Assembly: GCF_024220515.1 (NCBI RefSeq)
Contig: NZ_JAMXOT010000254.1
Span: forward strand, 1-38,866
Length of the DNA: 38,866 bases
Source: Oscillatoria sp. HE19RPO
GTDB lineage: Bacteria > Cyanobacteriota > Cyanobacteriia > Cyanobacteriales > Laspinemataceae
Direction: 5' to 3'
A program made the translations under genes and the position numbers. The notes under the pieces are model-generated. The model saw nothing but the letters and a program-made list of their open reading frames with translations. It was not told where the DNA came from and did no database searches. This document shows, piece by piece, positions 9,180 to 15,467 of this stretch. Numbering within the stretch: the first letter of the stretch is position 1; each line of letters starts with the position of its first letter.

Positions 9180-9548
9180 TTAGCGCTTAGGGGAATTCAG
9201 GGAAACTCCACTGGGTTTGGGACGAGGTTTAATTGGGGTAGGCGCTGTCCCCCAAACATACGATTGCAGGTTGGTTACATAAGCACTCCGCTGCTGTTTT
9301 TCGGCAGCCCACATTTGTTCCTGTTGCGATCGCGTTTCTTCTCGAAAAGCGGCAATATCGGCTTTTAAGTTGGCATAAAAGTCCTGCAACCCTTGGCTGA
9401 CTTCCGCTGCCATTTCGACTCGATGGGCGGCAATTTCTTCTAGTTTGATTTGAGTCTCATAGCGCTGTTCTAGGATCTGTTGTTGCCGAAGTTGAATTTC
9501 CTGCTGACGTTGCACCCTAGCAGCGTTCCATTGTTCTCGCAAAGACAC
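9180..9548 (-). CDS. gvpC: Gas vesicle outer-surface protein GvpC (short form)
   Basis: GvpC is the amphipathic helical protein that winds round the outside of the gas vesicle and strengthens it against collapse. The 122-residue product is highly charged and Gln-rich, and helical through about residue 90 (MSLREQWNAAR..., then QGLQDFYANLKADIAAF). It ends in a basic, Pro-rich tail (TPIKPRPKPSG). The LQxFYxxLxxxxxxF pattern matches the 33-residue GvpC repeat, but only about two degenerate copies fit, fewer than the four or five in Anabaena or Dolichospermum. The start is GTG with GGAGG six bases upstream. Identity rests on this pattern and on the position between gvpA and gvpN. Confidence 0.85.
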   Translation of the reverse strand: MSLREQWNAARVQRQQEIQLRQQQILEQRYETQIKLEEIAAHRVEMAAEVSQGLQDFYANLKADIAAFREETRSQQEQMWAAEKQQRSAYVTNLQSYVWGTAPTPIKPRPKPSGVSLNSPKR

Positions 9549-9659
9549 GACTTTTCCTCCGGGTATAATCCCACTTAAATTATGGGCAAAATGTTCAAGA
9601 TATGGCCGAGTCTGGCTTTCCCTTTCCGGTGAATTTTCCTGTTTTAATATATGGGAAAT

Positions 9660-9688
9660 ACCTGCTGCTTTTTAGGCAGGCAGCAGGT
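9660..9688 (-). terminator. Hairpin between gvpA and gvpC (likely attenuator or mRNA stabiliser)
   Basis: A perfect 9-base stem, ACCTGCTGC / GCAGCAGGT, encloses an 11-base loop in the 183-base gap after gvpA. No T-run follows on the minus strand, so complete Rho-independent termination is not supported. A hairpin here could protect the gvpA message or reduce read-through into gvpC-gvpN, which fits the large excess of GvpA over GvpC in the organelle. That functional reading is inference. Confidence 0.6.
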
Positions 9689-9731
9689 TAGATCTCCCTT
9701 GCGATCGCTATTTTCGATCCACTACAATGGA

Positions 9732-9950
9732 TTAAGCCGCAGGGACAGCCGCTTGGGAAGTCAGCCCTACCGCTTCCGCATATTTCAAATAGGTTTCCAC
9801 CGAGGCGATGACAATTCTAGCTTCGATCGCCAGTAGTTCGATGCCCACTAGGGATACACGGACCCACAGATCGATCACGACGCCTTTATCTAAAATGCGA
9901 TCGATGACTTCGGCTAGACTGGAAGATGAGTTGACTTTTTCAACTGCCAT
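9732..9950 (-). CDS. gvpA: Major gas vesicle structural protein GvpA
   Basis: GvpA is the small hydrophobic protein that assembles into the ribs of the gas vesicle wall. The 72-residue product matches the near-invariant cyanobacterial sequence: [15 protein letters not shown], then the helix [20 protein letters not shown] and the strand region [19 protein letters not shown], with a short Ala/Pro tail. The ATG at 9950 is preceded by GGAG. It is transcribed leftward, away from the divergent gvpJ-K-F/L-G set. Only one gvpA copy is present here, whereas some cyanobacteria carry several in tandem. Confidence 0.98.
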   Translation of the reverse strand: MAVEKVNSSSSLAEVIDRILDKGVVIDLWVRVSLVGIELLAIEARIVIASVETYLKYAEAVGLTSQAAVPAA

Positions 9951-11126
9951 GATGATTGCTCCAGAGTGTAAATAAAAACTTGGACTTTCCCACCCCTTGA
10001 TTCAGGTGGATGAATGACTTAATTGAGTCCATTTAACATAAAAAGACTGGGTTTTTATGTCAGCGATGGTTCTCTGCTTGCTTCCCCCTTCAATACAGAC
10101 ACAAGATTAAAAGGGAACCCTCCTACTCCGGTTTGAACCCTAAAATTTAGAGGAAGAACAGGGTTCATTCGCCTTGATATTTTAGCTGCACAAGTCGAAC
10201 GGAAACAACAGTCCCTCCCTGCATTTTTCGGTGTTTTGCCCTTTGGTTGAACTCCACCCCCTTCTAACTCATTACCCCCACCGCTTGTCGGCTGATTTAG
10301 CCCAGAGTTACTCTGAGTTTCATCCTTCCGCTCAAGGTGTTTTTCAATGGCTCTGGTGAGCGGCGATCGCAAAATCGTCTCATCAGTTTGCCGGGAGTTC
10401 CACACCCTGATTCGATGGGGGATTTGTTGAGGAAATCTACTTGTTGTTATCGTACCTCAGTCGGCCACCTCAATTATCAAGGAAATTACAAATTTAACAA
10501 AACTTTAAAGAGAGATTTTTAGGGGTCTGGGAGTCCTGGAGGGTCTAGGAAGGCTCTCTAAGTCTTTTTCTCTATCCCAGGGCTTATTTTTAAATCATGC
10601 TTGGGGATTTTTGTCAAGAGAGGGGGAATGAGAGGGATGGGATGTTGAAAATGGCTGAATTCCTTATGGAGAAATGGGGGGAACGACTGAAGTCGTTACT
10701 ACGAACCCGGAATTTCGCAATATTTCTTTAGGAATGTTCATGAAAATATATGAGCGGTGTAACGGATTTTGATTTATAATGTTTAGACCTTTGACCATTA
10801 ACAGTCAGGCGGATTAAAGATTTAACAAAAGATAGCAAGGATGCAGCGGTTTAAAGGGAATTGGCGTGTTAGAATATCTAAATAAAGTGGGGTCACTTTA
10901 ACCCGTAAAAAAACTGAGATTTAGGTGGGCGATCGCAGGTTAAACCGGGAAAAATAGCAGAGGATATTCATTCGGTCGGATTGTTCTGATAGATTGGATG
11001 GTAGGGCGATCGCAATCAACCCCAACCCGAGAATTGCCTTGGATTGGACCTAATCTTTTAGGACAGGCTGAGTGCAGCTAACTCCAGCCAAAACTGATTA
11101 AATCCCTTTACTGAGTTAAATTCATC
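9951..11126. promoter_or_regulatory. 1.2 kb divergent region between gvpA and gvpJ
   Basis: This stretch separates the leftward and rightward gas-vesicle sets and must contain both promoters, but I could not place -10/-35 boxes with confidence. It holds an ACGACTGAAGTCGT palindrome at 10683-10696 and HIP1 sites near 10363, 10931 and 11007. A 116-codon frame at 10055-10405 on the minus strand shows no recognisable domain and has Gly/Pro-rich, out-of-character composition; I do not call it a gene. The AT-rich stretch 10700-10920 is the more promoter-like part. Confidence 0.5.
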
Positions 11127-11534
11127 GTGTCTTCTAACCCGATACAGCCTTCCAGCGCTAAATCCAACTCAAATCGCACCATTGCCACCTCCACCCAAGG
11201 CTCTACTTTAGCCGATATCCTCGAACGAGTCTTAGATAAAGGAATAGTAATTGCCGGGGATATTTCCATTTCCGTTGCCACAACCGAGCTACTCCATATC
11301 CGCATTCGCTTACTAATTGCCTCCGTAGATAAAGCGCGAGAAATGGGAATTAATTGGTGGGAAAATGACCCCTATCTGAGCAGTAAAAATCAAGACTTAA
11401 TCGAAGAAAACCGCCAACTGCACGATCGCCTGCAAGTCTTAGAAGCCGAAATGCGATCGCTCAAAGCCCTCACCAGTAGTCCCCCCATTCCTGAAACCAA
11501 CCCCGAACCCAGCGGCAACGTTGGAGAGATTTAA
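11127..11534 (+). CDS. gvpJ: Gas vesicle protein GvpJ (GvpA-family minor protein)
   Basis: Residues about 25-70 reproduce the GvpA fold signature: STLADILERVLDKG, then IVIAGDISISVATTELLHIR and IRLLIASVDKAREMG. The family is thus GvpA/GvpJ/GvpM. The protein is longer (135 residues), with a Ser/Thr-rich N-terminus and a C-terminal helix followed by a Pro-rich tail, as in cyanobacterial GvpJ. Minor GvpA paralogues of this type are thought to nucleate or cap the gas vesicle. The start is GTG at 11127 with no strong Shine-Dalgarno; the next gene, gvpK, begins 33 bases after the stop. First gene of the rightward gvpJ-K-F/L-G operon. Confidence 0.88.
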   Translation: MSSNPIQPSSAKSNSNRTIATSTQGSTLADILERVLDKGIVIAGDISISVATTELLHIRIRLLIASVDKAREMGINWWENDPYLSSKNQDLIEENRQLHDRLQVLEAEMRSLKALTSSPPIPETNPEPSGNVGEI

Positions 11535-11567
11535 ACCCGGTCAAACTTATAAGAAAACTGCACCCTC

Positions 11568-12047
11568 ATGGCATTAGCTGACACCCCGTCCGACCCGTCC
11601 CAAATCAGCGAAATTCTCCCCACTCGTCGCGCCATTAATAGTAAAGCGGGGTTAGCCTCCCTCGTCTTAACCCTTGTCGAACTGATTCGGCAATTGATGG
11701 AAGCACAAGTGATTCGTCGCATGGATGAACAAATGCTCAGTGAAACCGAGTTAGATGCTGCTGCTGAGAGTTTGCAAAAACTAGAAGAAGAAATCCTCCG
11801 CTTGTGCGATATCTTCGAGATTAACCCCAATGATTTGAACCTGGACCTCGGAGAAGTGGGAACCCTGTTACCAAAACCGGGCAGCTACTATCCAGGCGAA
11901 CCCAGTCAAGAAGCGTCCATCTTAGAATTACTAGACCGACTCTTAAATGTCGGCATTGTCGTTCAAGGTGACCTAGATTTGGGTGTAGCTAACCTGAATT
12001 TAATTCAGGCTAAACTGAGGTTAGTCTTAACCTCCCAACCGCTGTAA
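11568..12047 (+). CDS. gvpK: Gas vesicle protein GvpK
   Basis: The 159-residue protein shows the GvpK core: GLASLVLTLVELIRQLMEAQ, IRRMDE, SLQKLEEEILRLCDIF and DLNLDLGEVGTLL. GvpK is required for gas vesicle formation, probably in nucleation or assembly. After the core, residues about 117-157 (SILELLDRLLNVGIVVQGDL and on to LIQAKLRLVLTS) resemble the conserved GvpA helix-strand-strand segment, so this GvpK appears to end in a GvpA-like module. Spacing to gvpJ is 33 bases and to gvpF/L 32 bases, indicating one operon. Confidence 0.93.
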   Translation: MALADTPSDPSQISEILPTRRAINSKAGLASLVLTLVELIRQLMEAQVIRRMDEQMLSETELDAAAESLQKLEEEILRLCDIFEINPNDLNLDLGEVGTLLPKPGSYYPGEPSQEASILELLDRLLNVGIVVQGDLDLGVANLNLIQAKLRLVLTSQPL

Positions 12048-12079
12048 CTGTTGTTGAATCAATTAGAACATAAATTAAC

Positions 12080-12823
12080 ATGAATTTAGGGTTTTATCTG
12101 TACGGAATTTTGCCAGAACCCCTGCCAGACACCTTGGCGATCGCCGGACTGGATCGCGAACCTGTTCATAACCAAACCATTGAGGGATTCCATTTCCTCT
12201 ATTCCGAAGCCAAACAAACCAAATATCTCACCTCCAGGCGCAATTTATTAGGCCATGAAAAAGTCTTAGAAGAGGCGATGACTGCCGGATTTCGTACCTT
12301 ACTCCCCCTGCGCTTTGGATTAGTTGTCAAAACTTGGGACAGCGTAATCCAAGACTTAATTGCTCCCTATCAGGAGAAACTTCAAGCCCTTTTTGAGAAA
12401 TTGGAAGGACGCCGGGAAGTCAGCATCAAAGTATTTTGGGAGAGCAAAAGCGAGATAGAGGCATTACTCGACTTGAATCCTAGCTTAAAAGAAATGCGCG
12501 ATGCCAGTTTAGGTAAAGCCTTGAGTATGGAAGAAGTCATCAATATCGGTCAGATGATAGAAAGCGGCTTAAAGTTTAGAAAACAAGAAGTGATTGGGGC
12601 ATTTCAAACCGGATTAAATCCCTTAGCGGAAGAAGTCATCGAAAGCGACCCCATGACCGAAGAAATGATTTATAATGCCGCCTATTTAATTCCTTGGGAC
12701 CGGGAACCGGAGTTTAGTGACGCAGTAGAGGCGATCGATAAAACCTTTTGCGATCGCCTGCGAATTCGGTATAATAACTTTACCGCCCCTTATACCTTTG
12801 CCCAACTCGAATCAGAGGAATAA
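12080..12823 (+). CDS. gvpF: Gas vesicle protein GvpF/GvpL
   Basis: The 247-residue product belongs to the GvpL/GvpF family: it begins with the typical FYLYGIL strand and has TLLPLRFGLVVKTWDSV and VSIKVFWE further on, then a second ferredoxin-like half ending in LRIRYNNFTAPYTFAQL. GvpF is a minor assembly factor that binds GvpA and keeps it soluble before wall assembly. Cyanobacterial members are usually annotated GvpF/L because the two paralogues of other clusters are represented by one gene. The stop codon lies 4 bases before the preferred gvpG start, consistent with coupled translation. Confidence 0.93.
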   Translation: MNLGFYLYGILPEPLPDTLAIAGLDREPVHNQTIEGFHFLYSEAKQTKYLTSRRNLLGHEKVLEEAMTAGFRTLLPLRFGLVVKTWDSVIQDLIAPYQEKLQALFEKLEGRREVSIKVFWESKSEIEALLDLNPSLKEMRDASLGKALSMEEVINIGQMIESGLKFRKQEVIGAFQTGLNPLAEEVIESDPMTEEMIYNAAYLIPWDREPEFSDAVEAIDKTFCDRLRIRYNNFTAPYTFAQLESEE

Positions 12824-12827
12824 TTCC

Positions 12828-13148
12828 ATGCTATTTGAACTATTAACCTTTCCCATCTCAGGACCTCTTGGCGGCATCGTCTGGTTAGGAGAACAACTCC
12901 TAGAACGAGCAACCAGCGAACTCGATGATATTCAAAATGTCCAAAAACAGTTATTAGCCTTACAACTCGCCTTCGACATGGGCGACATTTCCGAAGAAGA
13001 CTTTGAAATTCAGGAAGAGGAACTGTTGCTCAAAATTCAAGCAATGGAAGAAGAGGCTGAACAAGAAGAACAAGAAGAAGAAATGGAACCTGAAGAGTTC
13101 ATCAGCGAGGATGGTTTATCATCTTTCTCCATCACAGTCCTGGATTAA
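12828..13148 (+). CDS. gvpG: Gas vesicle protein GvpG
   Basis: GvpG is a small assembly protein. The start MLFELLTFPISGPLGGIVWL at 12828 matches the family N-terminus exactly, so I reject an in-frame ATG 30 bases upstream that lies inside gvpF/L; AGAGGA precedes 12828 at suitable spacing. Residues about 25-65 form the conserved helix with LLALQLAFDMGDISEEDFE. The C-terminus is an acidic coiled coil rich in Glu (EEEAEQEEQEEE) with a short tail, longer than in many GvpG proteins (106 residues in total). It is the last gene of the rightward operon and converges on the gvpV-like gene. Confidence 0.92.
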   Translation: MLFELLTFPISGPLGGIVWLGEQLLERATSELDDIQNVQKQLLALQLAFDMGDISEEDFEIQEEELLLKIQAMEEEAEQEEQEEEMEPEEFISEDGLSSFSITVLD

Positions 13149-13218
13149 CCCGACCCCTTGACAAGGGTTAAAAATAGAACAACGGGGATGGAGATTCCAC
13201 CCCCACTCCCACCCAACT

Positions 13219-13590
13219 TTAATATTCCAGATGAAACGTTTTAAACGGATTAGAATTCCCCCGATGAATCGGTTCAGAAAGGGGAGTTTGAGACCGAGGT
13301 GAACGGTCCTGAATCGGCTTAATTTCCCCAGAAATAGCCGCCACACCCTTTCCAGAAGATTGCCGCAACTCCTGAATCGCCTGTTCCTTCGCCTCAATTT
13401 GACTATCCAACAGACTTAACTGAGAATTCAACAACTCCATCCGCTGTTTCATCATCTGAAGCTCATGCTGGATCCGCTGTCGCTTCGTCATCATTTTAGA
13501 GAGTTCGACTTGTTCCCCCATCTCACAGTTTTTGCGAGGCGTGGAACTAATTTTCGGCGGCATTGACGAGGGCGGTTTAATTCTAGGCAT
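13219..13590 (-). CDS. gvpV: GvpV-like gas vesicle-associated coiled-coil protein
   Basis: The 123-residue basic protein has a Pro-rich N-terminus (PPSSMPPKISSTPRKNC), then a central coiled coil at about residues 28-75 (LSKMMTKRQRIQHELQMMKQ and on to LLDSQIEAKEQAIQEL), and a disordered Ser/Pro-rich tail. This layout, together with its place at the end of a cyanobacterial gas-vesicle cluster, matches GvpV, a small protein of unknown role kept in Microcystis and Anabaena clusters. Orientation is opposite to gvpG and the two genes converge. The identification is from layout and context, not from a diagnostic motif. Confidence 0.6.
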   Translation of the reverse strand: MPRIKPPSSMPPKISSTPRKNCEMGEQVELSKMMTKRQRIQHELQMMKQRMELLNSQLSLLDSQIEAKEQAIQELRQSSGKGVAAISGEIKPIQDRSPRSQTPLSEPIHRGNSNPFKTFHLEY

Positions 13591-13709
13591 AGGTTTTCTC
13601 GCAGACTCTAGCTTATGATACCCAAATCAAGTGGCGATCGCTCAACAGAAACCGAAGACTTCAATATTTCTTTCGTCCAAGGGAGGCGATCGCACCTCAT
13701 TCGGTTCAC

Positions 13710-13931
13710 TTAAACACTTCGCATTCCCGGACCAATCCCTTCAAGAATGACTTGATGCAAAGTTTCTTGTCCCCCAAAGCGCTTAACCGCATTCAGAATC
13801 TCAATCCCAGCTAACTGTCCTTCTGCATCATAATCTGCCGCAATGCCTTCCCCGAGATGTTCAGTCGTGACCGTTGTTTCCCGAAAGGTTATGCTGAGGG
13901 CATCTACTTCTGGATCATAACTAATTTTTAT
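13710..13931 (-). CDS. DUF2283 family small protein with no AUG start
   Basis: Reading leftward from 13931 gives a 73-residue product containing KISYDPEVDALSITF, GIAADYD, GQLAGIEILNA and a GIGPGMRSV end. This is the DUF2283 pattern (KxxYDxxxDxLxIxF...DxxGxxxGIEILxA). Family members normally begin MKI; here the Met position is ATA. No ATG, GTG or TTG precedes it in frame before the TGA of the upstream YjbQ gene, only 12 bases away and in the same frame. GAGGGG lies about 9 bases before the ATA, so initiation at AUA or the adjacent AUC is possible. Alternatively, an ATG overlapping the YjbQ stop (ATGA) would open the frame if the run of five A residues at 13925-13929 had four. Function of DUF2283 is unknown. 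Confidence 0.65.
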   Translation of the reverse strand: MKISYDPEVDALSITFRETTVTTEHLGEGIAADYDAEGQLAGIEILNAVKRFGGQETLHQVILEGIGPGMRSV

Positions 13932-13943
13932 GATAAAATCCCC

Positions 13944-14381
13944 TCATTCCCCGCAAATTTGAATCAGCAGGTTACGTTTTCGTGGCCCATCTAAATCAAT
14001 TAACATCACCGATTGCCAAGTCCCCAAAACTAAATTTCCCTCCACGATGGGAATGTATTCGCTATTGTTGAGGGTGATTGCCATCAGATGGGAATGTCCG
14101 TTGATGGGTTCATCGGGAGGGACGACGCGCAGATGCAAATCGTTATGGAGATATTTGGCATCTGGCGGGGCTAATTTTTCCAAGTAAACCTTGATATCAT
14201 CCAGCAATCTTTCTTCGTACTCGTTAATAAATAAAGCGGTTGTGGTATGGCGAGCAAAAACCAGAACATAACCATTTTTAACCGGATTGGCCTCTAGCAA
14301 TTCTTTGATGTAAGGATTCAGGTTGTGAATGCTGATTCCCCGTTCGGTTTCAATGTCAATAAAATGGTTGGTGATAGTCAT
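13944..14381 (-). CDS. YjbQ/UPF0047 family protein
   Basis: The 145-residue product has the three UPF0047 signatures: FARHTTTALFINEYEE, NGHSHL preceded by NDLHLRVVPPDEP, and LGTWQSVMLIDLDGPRKR. Members such as E. coli YjbQ form compact trimers with a metal-binding site and have weak thiamine-phosphate synthase activity; the physiological role is unsettled. The ATG at 14381 is preferred over one 24 bases upstream because GAGGAG lies about 10 bases before it and the family N-terminus corresponds to TITNHFIDIETERG. It is followed directly, in the same frame after its TGA, by the DUF2283 gene. Confidence 0.93.
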   Translation of the reverse strand: MTITNHFIDIETERGISIHNLNPYIKELLEANPVKNGYVLVFARHTTTALFINEYEERLLDDIKVYLEKLAPPDAKYLHNDLHLRVVPPDEPINGHSHLMAITLNNSEYIPIVEGNLVLGTWQSVMLIDLDGPRKRNLLIQICGE

Positions 14382-14441
14382 TGAATCTGGCACTCCTCTA
14401 ATCAATCTGGTCAGAATAAACCCAGGCTATATTGTACCCTA

Positions 14442-15467
14442 TTATCTTACCCAATCTGGGGCATTCGAGAGTAAGGCGTAAAGGTTTCTTAACGTTTCGA
14501 TATCTTTTTGAAACCAAGTCTCCATCCACTGACTGTATCCGGTAATCACTTGACCCTCAAAGGCTTTCTCCTGCAAGAGTTGGGTAATCAAATGGGCGGC
14601 CATCATGCCGGACATGACTGCTTTGAGGACGCCATGCGAGGAGGCTGGATCTAGGATAGTTGCCGCATCTCCCACGAGAAAATAACCGGGTCCTGCGGGG
14701 GGAGAAACTTGTCTCCAGGTGACATCGGCAACGGCGGGTTTTTTCCAGGGTTTTAGAGTTTTGAATTCGGGGGGTTGCCAGTTTTTTTCTAAGGGTTGGT
14801 GGGTGAAATCTAGGCGGGTCCATTGGTACAGTTGGGGACGGACTTTGGCGGTCCAAATCCATCCTTGATCGCCTGCTACGATCGCCGGTGCATCATCGCG
14901 TATGGGACAGTCTCCTTCCCCATAGCCATAATGGGCGATTAAGGGGGGAGAAAATGGGTGAATTGCTAACTTTAATTGTTTAGCTAACCATTGTCTGCTG
15001 CCGGTGGCATCGACTGCAAATTTTGCCTTGATTTCACCTTGGTTGGTTGCGATTCCTATCACTCGGTTTTGGCTAACAATTGGATGTAAGGCGCGGCAGG
15101 GTTGGTGGACTTTGACTCCTAATTCTACTGCCCGATCGCGCAAAATTGTATCAAAATCTGCCCGCCATGCCTGAAATCCTTGCCAAGGTCCGGTTTCATC
15201 GGACCCGAAGGGTTCAAACCGGCGATTGCCCTCCCATTGTATCCAGTTTCCGGGATGGCGCAGGAATCCGGCAGTTAAGAGGCGACTGCCGACTCCTAAC
15301 TGCTGTAATAGGGGTTCGATGCCGGGGTGGAGGGTTTCCCCCGGGCGATCGCGAGGGAAGGGTTCCGCTTCGGCGATCGCCACTCGGAACCCTTGCTGGG
15401 CGAGGGCAATGGCGGCAGCAGTGCCTCCCGGACCACTCCCGGCGATCGCTACGTCAACCTCGCACAT
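14442..15467 (-). CDS. LodB/halogenase-like FAD-dependent oxidoreductase
   Basis: The protein is a single-component flavoprotein of about 341 residues. The N-terminal Rossmann motif is VAIAGSGPGGTAAAIALAQQ, followed by the EAEPFPRDRPGETLHPG segment typical of the flavin-halogenase/LodB/geranylgeranyl-reductase superfamily. The second FAD contact, FLVGDAATILDPASSHG, is near residue 265. The WxWxIP motif needed for halogenation is not visible. In amine-oxidase operons LodB acts after translation to build the quinone cofactor of its partner. The start overlaps the 3' end of the large upstream gene by 14 bases (ATG at 15467, with GGGA 9 bases before) or 32 bases (ATG at 15485), so the pair is translationally coupled. 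What it modifies is inference; see the partner. Confidence 0.8.
   Translation of the reverse strand: MCEVDVAIAGSGPGGTAAAIALAQQGFRVAIAEAEPFPRDRPGETLHPGIEPLLQQLGVGSRLLTAGFLRHPGNWIQWEGNRRFEPFGSDETGPWQGFQAWRADFDTILRDRAVELGVKVHQPCRALHPIVSQNRVIGIATNQGEIKAKFAVDATGSRQWLAKQLKLAIHPFSPPLIAHYGYGEGDCPIRDDAPAIVAGDQGWIWTAKVRPQLYQWTRLDFTHQPLEKNWQPPEFKTLKPWKKPAVADVTWRQVSPPAGPGYFLVGDAATILDPASSHGVLKAVMSGMMAAHLITQLLQEKAFEGQVITGYSQWMETWFQKDIETLRNLYALLSNAPDWVR

Noticed and set aside
10055-10405. 116-codon minus-strand frame upstream of gvpA
   Set aside because: It resembles no gas-vesicle or other family I know, has Gly/Pro-rich composition and no Shine-Dalgarno, and lies in the region expected to hold the divergent promoters.
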